64,000 nucleotides of DNA from Liolophura sinensis (GCF_032854445.1 NC_088295.1:91689805-91753804), one strand, 5' to 3'; counted from the stretch's first letter, positions 57,101 to 59,797 are shown. Translations and numbers: made by a program. The notes: generated by a model not told the origin, from the letters alone.

Positions 57101-58248
57101 TGACAGCAATTACACTGTTTTTGTTCTTTTATTCTTTTAATTCAACTAACAGACACTTCACATGCCGGTGTTACTGTCGGATTCCCAGTGACAATCATCA
57201 CGTTAAGCTTTGTGAACAAACACTGGATAAGTTTGAAATCGCAGGAATGTGTCAGATTTCAAATTTCTATACAGTAGCAGTATGTGAACAACACCCGGCC
57301 TTCTATCGGTCAGTGATAGTAAATAAGTGAAATATTAACTGTAAAAATACTTTAGACATGCTCTCAAAATAACAAGCTTGTTTCTTAAATCCTGCATTCT
57401 GATGCAACAATACCAATATACTAACAATAAATGGATTCTTCAGCTACACAGGCAATATGATTATAACAGCAAATTCATTCAATAGCAGGACCTAAGGAGC
57501 CAACTAATTACTTAAAAGAGTGTTTTCTCTGGATAAGTTAAATGACCGAAAACAGTATTTTCCAAATCAAGGGCTTTTGTATACAACAGGTACTTGAATT
57601 ATTTGGTATTGCATAGGTCTACCATACACATTGACGCCCTCAACTTCCACTGAAGCATTCGATTCACAAAGTAACACAAATGTACATATGAAGCATAGTC
57701 TTCTTCCCTCTCAGATCTTCCTTATCTGACAATTTACACTAGCACGGCAAACTGTCACCGCGTAGAATATGTGTAAAACAAGCGTTCGTAGTTTCAATCG
57801 TACGGTCTACCTCCACAAGCCTGGACGCCATTTTGCGAATTTCACAACTGTAAATTTTTCATTGACTATACCTACTCAATGTGCCTTCATCCTGTGGGGC
57901 CAATACCTTTTACTACAAGTACTGTCGTGTGGCTATACTAGTAAATGAAATTCTGAAGCATTCGAAACCCCAATATCCCGTTATCCCCATTTATTTTCAC
58001 CACAGTTACAACGGAATTCGACGATGTCGGCCATTTTGTGCCCGATTTTCGAAGGAGGAAAAACCTGATCAAAACATTACCTCATCTGAATCTCCAAACA
58101 GTTCCCTGAATGCAAGAAGGCCCCTGTGGATGCTAGCAACAACTGCAAGGGATGGATCAGTGATGTTCCTTGCTTCTTCAGCGCCATAGCGCACACCTCT
58201 GCGATCAAATCTGTATCCCGGGCGGCCGGGGAACCTTAGCCTCGCCAT
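6086..58248 (-). CDS. KMT2A: KMT2A/KMT2B-type (trithorax/MLL) histone H3K4 methyltransferase, whole gene, 34 coding exons
   Basis: Nuclear chromatin regulator that methylates histone H3 lysine 4 and, in this family, works with WDR5, RBBP5, ASH2L and menin to keep developmental genes active. I joined 34 exons by conserved protein sequence and splice sites; every intron phase agrees, and the model has 4904 residues (one surplus base in exon 2 discounted). Order by model residue: menin-binding-like motif 3-11, LEDGF-binding-like motif about 53-64, receptor-type C4 fingers 637-703, CXXC about 914-965, PHD1-3 about 1140-1350, bromodomain about 1340-1880, ePHD about 1900-2010, FYRN about 2021-2103, FYRC about 4607-4690, SET/post-SET about 4772-4904. 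The complete set of domains, including the receptor-type finger, fits an invertebrate trx orthologue rather than KMT2C/D or SETD1. Introns are crowded with minisatellites. Confidence 0.97.
6192..6701 (-). other. Intron 33, nothing recognised
   Basis: GTGAGT donor and CAG acceptor. The interior shows no gene, array or clear mobile element. Confidence 0.7.
6702..6769 (-). CDS. KMT2A: Exon 33: SET core after NHSC
   Basis: 68 bp encoding [19 protein letters not shown] then AMR, directly following the RFINHSCE end of exon 32 to form the SET signature NHSCEPNC. Acceptor CTTACAG, donor CC then GTGAGT. Residues 4848-4869. Phase 0 in, phase 2 out. Confidence 0.97.
7236..8181. repeat. 62-bp array made of the SET exon end plus its splice donor
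   Basis: About 14 tandem units of 62 bp fill intron 32 right up to exon 32, whose own last 27 bp act as the final unit. On the minus strand most units read CGGTTCATCAACCACTCC then TGTGAG and GTAAGTCC, that is, codons for RFINHSCE followed by a donor. About ten of the 14 copies keep GTAAGT or GTCAGT; four have GGAAGT-type changes. The real exon differs from the copies at synonymous sites (ATA for ATC, TGC GAA for TGT GAG). Confidence 0.93.
8154..8249 (-). CDS. KMT2A: Exon 32: SET catalytic core up to NHSC
   Basis: 32 codons: [11 protein letters not shown], then [13 protein letters not shown] and RFINHSCE. This holds the cofactor and zinc-binding NHSC motif of the SET domain. Acceptor TTTGCAG, donor GAA then GTAAGT, phase 0 both sides. 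Compared with vertebrate MLL the HGNAARF segment reads HGSAARF. Residues 4816-4847. The 3' end is the seed of the neighbouring 62-bp array. Confidence 0.97.
8316..8546 (-). mobile_element. tRNA-derived SINE-like element with 13-bp target duplication
   Basis: The body at 8329-8533 begins on the plus strand with the tail TTTATCTATTTATTTGATTG and carries TCAAGAATATTTCACTTATA and CATGGTGGGAGAAAACC blocks. Toward the right end it has a B-box-like GAGTTCAAGTCC (minus strand). It is flanked by direct copies of CAGCCCAGGGTAT at 8316-8328 and 8534-8546, the mark of retroposition. The tRNA head is 5'-truncated. It sits 67 bp upstream of exon 32. The family assignment is from memory of molluscan dispersed repeats. 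Confidence 0.8.
8618..9191. mobile_element. Non-autonomous DNA transposon (MITE) with terminal inverted repeats
   Basis: The left end GGGCCCGCTTGCACAAAG is matched by the inverted right end, whose complement reads GGGGCCGCTTGCACAAAG. The 574-bp interior is rich in TTACAATC-type motifs and has an internal copy of GCTTGCACAAAG near 8706. No transposase and no obvious target duplication. Confidence 0.75.
9525..15000. repeat. 60-bp satellite array with a palindromic core
   Basis: About 90 tandem units of a ~60-bp motif built from TCCTCCACCACCAGTTCAGC, AGAGCTATGACGTACATGGA and CCACTATAGTGGCATT. The segment CCACTATAGTGG is a perfect 12-bp palindrome; a frequent variant CCACTGTAGTGG has one mismatch. 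A block of variants from about 10725 to 11480 recurs about 1159 bp later, showing higher-order duplication. Open frames here are repeat translation. Confidence 0.97.
15650..16125. repeat. ~31-bp minisatellite
   Basis: About 15 units of GGTATGCACAATACACATAT plus GTTGCTCATA. Unit length varies by one or two bases. Open frames such as ([11 protein letters not shown])n are not genes. Confidence 0.92.
16205..16335. repeat. Short ~26-bp tandem repeat
   Basis: Five imperfect copies of GTGGTACTCAGGTGTGCAAG plus ACATGT follow the previous array. Confidence 0.7.
16785..16914 (-). CDS. KMT2A: Exon 31: start of the SET domain
   Basis: Encodes [18 protein letters not shown], then [18 protein letters not shown] and EKFYESK. 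GRGLF and EYAGE are canonical SET motifs contacting S-adenosylmethionine. Acceptor TACCAG, phase 2 in. I place the donor at AAG followed by GTTTGT because it gives ESK joined to GIGCY, the family sequence; a stronger-looking GTAAGG six bases earlier would shift the frame. Residues 4772-4815. Confidence 0.95.
16915..17220 (-). other. Intron 30, nothing recognised
   Basis: GTGGGT donor; no repeat or gene seen. Confidence 0.7.
17221..17304 (-). CDS. KMT2A: Exon 30: pre-SET linker
   Basis: Encodes [16 protein letters not shown] then [11 protein letters not shown], the strongly conserved segment that in MLL-family enzymes leads into SET (SMDLPMxMRFRHL). Acceptor CCACAG, donor AG then GTGGGT, phase 2 both sides. 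Residues 4744-4771. Confidence 0.96.
17555..17712 (-). CDS. KMT2A: Exon 29: post-FYRC region with Win-like motif
   Basis: Encodes [20 protein letters not shown] then [20 protein letters not shown] and an acidic stretch. It lies where MLL proteins carry the WDR5-interacting Win motif before the DMFxFL segment. The key arginine is present in GCIRCEEF, but its neighbours are cysteines instead of the A-R-A-E of human MLL1. Acceptor TTACAG, donor AG then GTGAGT. Residues 4692-4743. Confidence 0.95.
17713..18308 (-). other. Intron 28, nothing recognised
   Basis: No array or mobile element visible. Confidence 0.7.
18309..18442 (-). CDS. KMT2A: Exon 28: FYRC domain, second half
   Basis: Encodes [34 protein letters not shown] and [10 protein letters not shown], matching the FYRC core (VVxLxEQLxGxxxCxxYxFRF) that packs against FYRN to hold the N- and C-terminal parts of MLL together. 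Acceptor CGACAG (phase 1), donor GAG then GTAAG (phase 0). Residues 4647-4691. Confidence 0.97.
18443..18645. repeat. Degenerate repeat with CCAAT boxes beside the FYRC exon
   Basis: Eight or so imperfect units of the form GGACCAATCACAA followed by CTTCATCAGC or similar sit directly upstream (in transcript sense) of the exon 28 acceptor. On the sense strand they repeat TTGTGATTGGTCC and CTGATGAAGG, the latter resembling branch-site sequence. Confidence 0.65.
18908..21173. mobile_element. Putative DNA transposon with imperfect terminal inverted repeats
   Basis: The left end AGGGATCGTCCCTATAAATT and the complement of the right end, AGGGACCGTCCCCATAAATC, match at about 17 of 20 positions, and the similarity continues through TTTGC. 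This would define a 2.27-kb element filling most of intron 27. I see no transposase and no clear target duplication. Its right end lies 20 bp from the end of exon 27. Confidence 0.6.
21193..21267 (-). CDS. KMT2A: Exon 27: FYRC domain, first half
   Basis: Encodes [20 protein letters not shown] then LSFS, the alpha-helical start of FYRC (AWxxLTEKVQEAR in relatives). Acceptor AACAG, donor TCAA then GTAAGT, phase 1 both sides. The acceptor pairs with a GC donor in exon 26. Residues 4622-4646. Confidence 0.96.
21355..22745. repeat. 36-bp minisatellite carrying repeated AATAAA and GU-rich motifs
   Basis: About 38 units of 36 bp in intron 26: TATCACCATACCCAGCAATA plus TTTATTTGACAGCATC, with variants. 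On the transcript strand each consensus unit reads TGTCAAATAAATATTGC then TGGGTATGGTGATAG. About 24 units keep AATAAA; the others carry a TTT to TCT change or a TAT to CAT change that removes it. All frames stay open for long stretches, which is repeat translation. Confidence 0.95.
22854..23078 (-). CDS. KMT2A: Exon 26: lead-in to FYRC
   Basis: Encodes an acidic linker and then [20 protein letters not shown] followed by E, matching the FEISSDDGF segment that opens FYRC in MLL proteins. Acceptor TTTGCAG, phase 1. The donor reads GAAG then GCAAGT, a GC-AG intron; only this site gives EEAWLK with exon 27. Residues 4547-4621. Confidence 0.95.
23085..24485. repeat. 27-bp and related minisatellites in intron 25
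   Basis: Most units read ACCAACAACATCAGAGACAG plus CAGGTAT, 27 bp, with shorter units lacking an ACC and a diverged zone (23220-23640) of GATACAGCAGATATACCAAT type. On the transcript strand every frame is open, reading as (VGIPAVSDV)n and (YLLSLMLLV)n, and one frame runs into exon 26. I treat this as repeat, not coding. Confidence 0.93.
24486..25619 (-). other. Rest of intron 25, nothing recognised
   Basis: A/T-rich sequence between the 27-bp array and the donor of exon 25. No gene or mobile element seen. Confidence 0.7.
25620..32998 (-). CDS. KMT2A: Exon 25: giant exon from the end of FYRN to before FYRC
   Basis: A single 7379-bp exon (2459 codons) opening with [20 protein letters not shown], the C-terminal half of FYRN, and ending at KAT before a GTAAGA donor. 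The same position in vertebrate MLL1 also holds the largest exon. It contains a 12-residue repeat array (31590-31990), three VLDQDQSKP copies (about 30068-30156), one C2HC finger (about 29460-29540) and three AT-hooks (about 29326-29355, 29246-29276, 29015-29049). There is a long Gln/Ser/Thr/Pro-rich region typical of transactivation linkers. No canonical Taspase1 site (QxDGxDD) is visible; the nearest is FADGVDSE near 32110. Residues 2087-4546. Confidence 0.97.
29015..29540 (-). other. C2HC finger and AT-hook cluster within exon 25
   Basis: Reading down the protein: [20 protein letters not shown] then EAC fits C-x2-C-x12-H-x3-C, followed by an acidic run (SSDEEDEEE) and the AT-hooks [20 protein letters not shown] and [12 protein letters not shown]-hooks bind the minor groove of A/T-rich DNA. 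In vertebrate MLL1 they are N-terminal, so this second cluster in the FYRN-FYRC spacer is distinctive. Confidence 0.85.
30068..30156 (-). repeat. Coding 27-bp triplication in exon 25
   Basis: Three tandem copies of the nine codons for VLDQDQSKP. The copies are identical at the protein level, so the expansion is recent or homogenised. Confidence 0.93.
31590..31990 (-). repeat. Coding 36-bp array in exon 25
   Basis: About eleven in-frame units of 12 codons, consensus [12 protein letters not shown], grading into diverged units ([24 protein letters not shown]) toward the C-terminal side. Glu/Ser/Gln-rich and probably disordered. Residues about 2424-2557. Confidence 0.95.
32999..33209 (-). other. 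Intron 24
   Basis: Short intron between the two FYRN exons, GTAAGT donor and CTCAG acceptor. Nothing else seen. Confidence 0.8.
33210..33288 (-). CDS. KMT2A: Exon 24: middle of FYRN
   Basis: Encodes [20 protein letters not shown] then LPVDF, matching the beta-core of FYRN (I-x-CLGxLxDLSDxxDxLFP in relatives). Acceptor CTGCAG, phase 1 in; donor TTCAC then GTAAGT, phase 2 out, joining to TCSRVYWST. Residues 2061-2086. Confidence 0.95.
33497..33835. mobile_element. Second dispersed SINE/MITE-like element in intron 23
   Basis: Starts AATGAATGAATGCTTAGGGT and continues with TCAACGTCTGAAACAATGTT, AGTCATATGACAAGGAGTCA, a CCAAGCGAGGC block and TTTTTAAAGTCTTTGGTATG, ending with a tRNA-like GAACGCTCTAATCAT. 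I recall this arrangement as a common dispersed repeat in bivalve genomes; the family name is uncertain. No target duplication identified. Confidence 0.6.
34003..34123 (-). CDS. KMT2A: Exon 23: start of FYRN
   Basis: Encodes [40 protein letters not shown] plus one base. The FEVxRRVxVDxxxI motif is the MLL lead-in to FYRN. Acceptor TTTGCAG (phase 0), donor TTTG then GTAAGT (phase 1). Residues 2021-2060. Confidence 0.95.
34124..34606 (-). other. Intron 22, nothing recognised
   Basis: No repeat or element visible. Confidence 0.7.
34607..34765 (-). CDS. KMT2A: Exon 22: extended PHD, C-terminal half
   Basis: Encodes [40 protein letters not shown] and [13 protein letters not shown]. The CxxC, GCC, C-x4-FHFxC and CxxH zinc ligands of the ePHD are all present. 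Donor GAG then GTGAGC, acceptor TTTCAG, phase 0 both sides. Residues 1968-2020. Confidence 0.97.
34766..35120 (-). other. Intron 21, nothing recognised
   Basis: No repeat or element visible. Confidence 0.7.
35121..35258 (-). CDS. KMT2A: Exon 21: extended PHD, middle
   Basis: Encodes [40 protein letters not shown] and FRGKQL. WxHxxCALWSxEVxE is the ePHD signature. Acceptor CCTGCAG, donor CTG then GTAATG, phase 0 both sides. Residues 1922-1967. Confidence 0.97.
35259..35880 (-). other. Distal part of intron 20, nothing recognised
   Basis: Unique-looking sequence between exon 21 and the ePHD-exon array. Confidence 0.65.
35881..36973. repeat. ~113-bp array made of the ePHD exon end plus splice donor
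   Basis: Ten tandem copies (period 109-114 bp) of the last ~75 bp of exon 20 plus ~38 bp of intron. Each reads on the minus strand as [18 protein letters not shown] codons followed by GTTAGTATTTAC. The copy closest to the upstream exon (36899 end) is the functional one. Donor ends of the others fall at 36786, 36673, 36560, 36447, 36338, 36224, 36110 and 35996. The tenth, near 35886, has lost its GTTAGT. Two copies (ending 36447 and 36338) also have CACAACAG immediately before GTGAAGTGGCAG, which would be an in-frame acceptor. Confidence 0.94.
36899..37002 (-). CDS. KMT2A: Exon 20: first zinc knuckle of the extended PHD
   Basis: Encodes [20 protein letters not shown] then [14 protein letters not shown]. 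The CxxC pair begins the ePHD. Acceptor ATGACAG (phase 1) and donor CAG then GTTAGT (phase 0). I chose this copy because it alone has the unique 5' part joining to exon 19 in phase; nine more copies of its 3' part follow in tandem. Residues 1887-1921. Confidence 0.92.
37003..37386 (-). other. Intron 19, A/T-rich part
   Basis: Very A/T-rich; nothing recognised besides the SINE that follows. Confidence 0.6.
37387..37566 (-). mobile_element. SINE-like element with 10-bp target duplication
   Basis: Same family as the copy at 8316-8546: tail TTTATCTATTTATTTGATTG, TCAAGAATATTTCACTCATA, then ATTATGGTGGGAGGAAACC. Flanked by CAAAATTTTT at 37387-37396 and 37557-37566. The tRNA-like head is missing (5' truncation). 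Confidence 0.8.
37700..37839 (-). CDS. KMT2A: Exon 19: end of bromodomain region
   Basis: Encodes [40 protein letters not shown] and PAKGAT. The MLPNAVLPPSxDHxYAQW segment is diagnostic of MLL1/2. Acceptor TTAAG (phase 2), donor ACAG then GTAAAC (phase 1). Residues 1840-1886. Confidence 0.96.
37840..39010 (-). other. Intron 18, nothing recognised
   Basis: 1.17 kb with no array, gene or element that I can identify. Confidence 0.65.
39011..39084 (-). CDS. KMT2A: Exon 18: bromodomain helix region
   Basis: Encodes [20 protein letters not shown] then RSLP, matching QMERVFPWFSVKKSRFWEPN of human MLL1. Acceptor TTTTCAG, donor GA then GTGAGT, phase 0 in and 2 out. Residues 1816-1839. Confidence 0.95.
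39085..39408 (-). other. Intron 17, nothing recognised
   Basis: A/T-rich; no repeat seen. Confidence 0.7.
39409..39525 (-). CDS. KMT2A: Exon 17: bromodomain core
   Basis: Encodes [20 protein letters not shown] then [19 protein letters not shown], aligning with the FSDDIVKIIQAAI and KKANSMVKSFFI helices of the MLL bromodomain. Phase 0 both sides, acceptor TTACAG, donor AAG then GTAAAG. Residues 1777-1815. Confidence 0.95.
39776..40972 (-). CDS. KMT2A: Exon 16: long insertion inside the bromodomain
   Basis: 399 codons between the first bromodomain helix (exon 15) and its core (exon 17). Most is low-complexity and acidic, including five 14-residue units of the [14 protein letters not shown] type. 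The last 45 residues ([35 protein letters not shown]) resemble the DLEGVKRKMDQGNYTSV helix of human MLL1. Acceptor GTTTAG, donor ATC then GTAAGT, phase 0 both sides. The human loop here is only around 60-70 residues, from memory. Residues 1378-1776. Confidence 0.95.
40567..40762 (-). repeat. Coding 42-bp repeat in exon 16
   Basis: Five in-frame 14-codon units: [56 protein letters not shown] and [14 protein letters not shown]. Divergence between units indicates an old expansion. Confidence 0.9.
41323..42525. mobile_element. pogo/Tc1-mariner-like non-autonomous transposon
   Basis: Left end CAGTCTACCCTCGCTATAAG at 41325 and the complement of the right end, CAGTGCAGCCTTGCTATAGC at 42523, form imperfect inverted repeats. 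Both are flanked by TA (41323-41324 and 42524-42525), the target of this superfamily. The 1.2-kb interior holds no recognisable transposase. It fills most of intron 15. Confidence 0.75.
42756..42949 (-). CDS. KMT2A: Exon 15: PHD3 end and first bromodomain helix
   Basis: Encodes [60 protein letters not shown] and ADSQ. YxxLSxxPExVxYTCxxC closes PHD3, and the helix that follows opens the bromodomain. Acceptor TTGCAG (phase 1), donor CAG then GTGAAA (phase 0). Residues 1313-1377. Confidence 0.97.
42950..43347 (-). other. Intron 14, nothing recognised
   Basis: No repeat or gene seen. Confidence 0.7.
43348..43461 (-). CDS. KMT2A: Exon 14: PHD3 core
   Basis: Encodes [40 protein letters not shown]3 of MLL reads H3K4me3 and binds CYP33; the W in DSWVH is the conserved cage tryptophan position. 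Acceptor TTACAG, donor TCTG then GTACGT, phase 1 both sides. Residues 1275-1312. Confidence 0.97.
43720..44636. repeat. 58-bp minisatellite in intron 13
   Basis: About 16 units of GATACATGTAAACATCCCTA, TAAGGCATATTGACATGTAT and ATTCCCAACTACCACAGT; some units lack a CACA. Intronic, with no exon-derived segment. Confidence 0.95.
44690..44810 (-). CDS. KMT2A: Exon 13: PHD2
   Basis: Encodes [40 protein letters not shown] plus one base. This is the [11 protein letters not shown]-x-TTPG motif of MLL PHD2. Acceptor TTTCAG (phase 0), donor AAAG then GTATGT (phase 1). Residues 1235-1274. Confidence 0.97.
45199..45345 (-). mobile_element. SINE-like element fragment in intron 12
   Basis: TTTATTTATTTATTTGATTGG tail region, then TCAAGAATATTTCACTTATA and CATTATGGTGGTAGGGAACC. 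Same family as the 8.3-kb copy, truncated before the tRNA-like head. No clear target duplication. Confidence 0.75.
45477..45569 (-). CDS. KMT2A: Exon 12: PHD1/PHD2 junction
   Basis: Encodes [20 protein letters not shown] then [11 protein letters not shown], matching [20 protein letters not shown] of human MLL1. Acceptor TTGTAG, donor TGG then GTAGGT, phase 0 both sides. Residues 1204-1234. Confidence 0.97.
45779..45916 (-). CDS. KMT2A: Exon 11: PHD1 second half
   Basis: Encodes [40 protein letters not shown] and CGRQQE, with the full CCxPFHxFC and WCCxRCxxCxVCGR zinc pattern. Acceptor TATCACAG, donor GAG then GTAGGC, phase 0 both sides. The acceptor is the last in a long row of near-identical copies upstream. 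Residues 1158-1203. Confidence 0.97.
45905..46860. repeat. 19-bp array made of the PHD1-exon splice acceptor
   Basis: About 50 units of GAACAGCATCTGTGATGCA or GAACAGCATGTGTAATATA. On the transcript strand the first type reads TGCATCACAG followed by ATGCTGTTC, matching the real exon 11 acceptor and first exon bases (ATCACAG then ATGCTGT). The array abuts and includes the exon start. A minus-strand frame is open through nearly the whole array and joins exon 11 in frame. Confidence 0.93.
46861..47095. repeat. Diverged relative of the 19-bp array
   Basis: Units of about 25-29 bp such as TGTACAGCATGTGTACCACA plus TAAC. They share ACAGCATGTGT with the neighbouring 19-bp array. Confidence 0.8.
47251..47361 (-). 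CDS. KMT2A: Exon 10: start of PHD1
   Basis: Encodes [38 protein letters not shown]-x2-GLxxL and VCxLCxSxGxxE are the MLL lead into PHD1. Acceptor TTACAG, donor GAG then GTGAGA, phase 0 both sides. Residues 1121-1157. Confidence 0.97.
47641..47763 (-). CDS. KMT2A: Exon 9: linker before PHD1
   Basis: Encodes [40 protein letters not shown] and R. The HRLKAEF end matches VHRIRVDFKEDC of human MLL1 just before PHD1. Acceptor GTGCCAG, donor AGG then GTGAGT, phase 0. An open frame in another register is a shadow. Residues 1080-1120. Confidence 0.88.
47764..48092 (-). other. Intron 8, nothing recognised
   Basis: No repeat or gene seen. Confidence 0.7.
48093..48459 (-). CDS. KMT2A: Exon 8: end of CXXC finger and linker
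   Basis: Opens with [20 protein letters not shown], finishing the CXXC domain (the RRCSNP segment carries the last zinc cysteine), then a Ser/Thr/Pro-rich linker ending PKEK. Two near-identical GGEAYIP units mark a small internal duplication. Acceptor CTTAAG (phase 2), donor AAG then GTACAA (phase 0). Residues 957-1079. Confidence 0.93.
48460..48895 (-). other. Intron 7, nothing recognised
   Basis: A/T-rich, no element seen. Confidence 0.7.
48896..48943 (-). CDS. KMT2A: Exon 7: CXXC finger middle
   Basis: Micro-exon of 48 bp encoding [15 protein letters not shown], the KFGG loop of the CXXC domain that recognises unmethylated CpG. Acceptor TTCCAG, donor GC then GTGAGT, phase 2 both sides. 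Residues 941-956. Confidence 0.97.
48944..49291 (-). other. Intron 6, nothing recognised
   Basis: No repeat or gene seen. Confidence 0.7.
49292..49505 (-). CDS. KMT2A: Exon 6: start of CXXC finger
   Basis: Encodes an acidic/Lys-rich lead ([12 protein letters not shown]) and [20 protein letters not shown] then GQCIYC, the CxxCxxC-x4-CxxCxxC half of the CXXC domain. Two acceptors three bases apart (CAGTAG) are possible, starting the exon at 49505 or 49502; both keep frame. Donor TGTCA then GTAAGT. Residues 870-940. Confidence 0.95.
49765..50061 (-). CDS. KMT2A: Exon 5: conserved basic motif before CXXC
   Basis: Encodes [20 protein letters not shown] within a Ser/Pro-rich context. The [16 protein letters not shown] motif is near-identical in vertebrate MLL1. 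Acceptor TTTTAG, donor GCAG then GTAGGG, phase 1 both sides. Residues 771-869. Confidence 0.95.
50062..50534 (-). other. Intron 4 with a 15-base homopolymer
   Basis: Contains C15 at 50355-50369 on the plus strand (G15 in the transcript). Otherwise nothing recognised. Confidence 0.8.
50535..50798 (-). CDS. KMT2A: Exon 4: second half of the nuclear-receptor-type finger
   Basis: Encodes [20 protein letters not shown] then AEMF and a Lys/Arg-rich tail. CEI-x7-CRxCRFQKC is the classic second zinc module of nuclear receptor DNA-binding domains. Acceptor TTTGCAG, donor AAAG then GTAATA, phase 1 both sides. Residues 683-770. Confidence 0.95.
51057..51284 (-). CDS. KMT2A: Exon 3: first half of the nuclear-receptor-type finger
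   Basis: Encodes [40 protein letters not shown] and RKYHCKAD. First module C637-x2-C640-x17-C658-x2-C661 (longer loop than the usual x13); second module C679-x5-C685-x9-C695-x2-C698 with exon 4. Drosophila TRX has such a domain, while vertebrate MLL lacks it. Acceptor TTGCAG, donor GATG then GTAAGG. Residues 607-682. Confidence 0.95.
51285..51978 (-). other. Intron 2, nothing recognised
   Basis: No repeat or gene seen. Confidence 0.7.
51979..53630 (-). CDS. KMT2A: Exon 2: N-terminal AT-hook region, with an apparent frameshift
   Basis: Starts [15 protein letters not shown], a LEDGF-binding-like FxGF following acidic residues. Then basic segments with AT-hooks [10 protein letters not shown] and GPGRPKKIV and the conserved [16 protein letters not shown] and [10 protein letters not shown] blocks. 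Around 52490-52512 the frame breaks: one frame ends at a TAG (52482-52484) just after PLIVD, while the next continues as [16 protein letters not shown]. Total length 1652 is one base too many for the flanking phases, so a surplus base is likely (error, allele or true break). Acceptor TTGTAG (phase 0), donor CCAG then GTATAC (phase 1). Residues 57-606. Confidence 0.92.
56285..56465. repeat. ~63-bp tandem triplication in intron 1
   Basis: Three copies of a unit with TGTGTGACCTCCTGTTTCAC followed by GTGTGTAAGCTCAGATTC and AAAATGTTAATGA. Confidence 0.85.
56737..56972 (-). mobile_element. Near full-length SINE-like element with tRNA-like head
   Basis: Begins TTATTTATTTATTTGATTTG, carries the GCATTATGGTGGGAGGAAA block and, unlike the other copies, retains the right-hand tRNA-like region. 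On the minus strand that reads GGTTAACGTGC (A-box zone) and GGATTCGAGTCC (B-box). This copy best shows the tRNA origin of the family. Confidence 0.8.
57032..57092 (-). mobile_element. SINE-like 3' fragment
   Basis: Only the tail region is present: TTTTTTATTTATTTGATTTC, then CTCAAGAATATTTCACTTAT and AAGGTGGGAG. Confidence 0.65.
57827..57835 (+). promoter_or_regulatory. YY1-like site GCCATTTTG
   Basis: Matches the YY1 core (CCAT within GCCATTTTG). A second copy lies 203 bp away at 58030-58038. Both are just inside intron 1, where YY1 often sits relative to start sites. Motif match only. Confidence 0.4.
58030..58038 (+). promoter_or_regulatory. YY1-like site GCCATTTTG
   Basis: Second copy of the motif, 43 bp past the exon 1 donor. 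Motif match only. Confidence 0.4.
58081..58248 (-). CDS. KMT2A: Exon 1: start codon and menin-binding-like motif
   Basis: 56 codons beginning [18 protein letters not shown] and ending [10 protein letters not shown] before [15 protein letters not shown] corresponds to the menin-binding RWRFPARPG at the extreme N-terminus of MLL1, which fixes the start codon at 58246-58248. The acidic end joins exon 2 to give DSDEEESFEGF, the shape of an integrase-binding-domain (LEDGF) ligand. Phase 0 out. Confidence 0.95.
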
Positions 58249-58330
58249 GTTGAATCGTCTTTCTCACGCGAACTGTCGTGGGCGGAGCTTGTCCAATGAT
58301 TTTTCAGTTCATCACGCCAAAAATGCCCAT
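58249..58330 (-). promoter_or_regulatory. Proximal promoter/5'UTR region
   Basis: CpG-bearing sequence upstream of the start with a GC box (GGGCGG at 58280-58285) and a CCAAT box (58293-58297), both on the plus strand. No TATA box at a convincing distance. The transcription start is not determined. Confidence 0.45.
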
Positions 58331-59254
58331 CTTAGAGTACAAAGAAAAATATTTCTACACACTTAGAGCAATATTCAACTGACAGATTGCGATTTAATGC
58401 ATTTCAAAGCATCAATCCTGCACGGGGTGCAATTATTTTCTAATTTCTGCTAATCATCCTGGTTCATGGCCGCCTGAGAGCCAATTGACACAACAACATT
58501 ACCCGCCAAATTTGATGGCCCCCGTCACTCAAACGCTTTATTTTCTTAAAAAGCATATGAAAGAGCGGGAAAAGAGGACACCGGCCCATATTAGCGTGTA
58601 AAACCATTACATATGCATTATATACAAGGGTTATTGCAGAAAACTGCATCTCCCTGGCGGTGTCTTGTATTTTCTGCTCCTTGTAGCCTGTGCTTTAGCG
58701 AACCATGTAGTTTATTTACGTGTTTTGGCATCTTACCCACAATTCCCCGTTCCCATTCATGCTGTTCTCGTGGGGTGTCATCAACATTATTTCAACCTTG
58801 TACAGCGGAGTACAGCCTATCCGGACTGACAATAGGCATACGTGTACATATATACGGTGTTCATTCTGTGGGAAGTTTCAGTCTGTTCATCGCGGACAAT
58901 TTGATGTTCTCGCACTACTGCCTATTTACCTTGAGCATTTGTTGTTGCTTTCAACCGAGAACTTAGGCGAAAAGTGTTTTCGTGTTTTAGGCGAAACGTA
59001 GAATGTGTACACAGGAACAGCCCTAGTAGGCTAAGGAGTAGACTAGGCCTACAAGCCTGTTCATCATGTGGACATGTACGTAGGGCCCACAGATCAAGGC
59101 TATGGACATGGCAGAGAATGATGAACATGAGGCCTATATTCATCCATCTGAATTAAGGAATATTTATCCCGCTTTGCCATAAAGTACGTACATGTACGGC
59201 TGGATCGTATATATGTCGAATGATATTGTTTAACAAATAATAGATTTGTCAGGA

Positions 59255-59350
59255 CATACAGTATATATACATGCCTTATTGCCTGCATGTATATAGGCGT
59301 ACACGTAAATATATGTACATGTATATAGGTGTACACGTAAATATATGTCA
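59255..59350. repeat. Short ~31-bp duplication
   Basis: Two to three copies of ATGTATATAGGCGTACACGT followed by AAATATATGT. Confidence 0.75.
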
Positions 59351-59797
59351 ACACGTTGTCTCAAGGACGTAATCTTCATTGTGTACACGAACGCCATTCA
59401 CCTGTTTTCAAAAGATGGAATTATCCGGATAATCCGCGAAACGCACAGTAAGTTGGGGCCTAGATTAATGTCAGTTAAACATAGGCTTTCCTTGCGTGGT
59501 TTTCTGTATATATAGCCCGAAGTACCAAATACTGGCCTACGCTGGGAATACTACGTAGCTATATATATATAGGGCTAATGGTGCATTTACATGTACATGT
59601 ATTTCCAAACGCGGGCAGTCAGGACACACACCATGTACAGGCCTATATGCAGTACACAGGCGATCTGCGAGCAGGTGAGTGTCCGGATCGCTATATGGAT
59701 TAAAGGCTGTAGTTATTAGTTGCTAGTACATAGCCCATTTCTCAGTTCCTCGATCAGACTGACCATCTTCCACGCTGACTACCTAACTAGGCCTATA

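Larger units (their letters stand above)
53631..58080 (-). other. Intron 1, 4.4 kb
   Basis: Contains a ~63-bp repeat (56285-56465), two SINE-like copies and two GCCATTTTG sites near its 5' end, listed separately. From 53631 to 56280 I see no gene or repeat. Confidence 0.8.

Noticed and set aside
57100-57330. 76-codon plus-strand frame with Cys-rich stretch
   Set aside because: Lies in intron 1 next to SINE fragments; no recognisable domain, no splice context and an unremarkable length.
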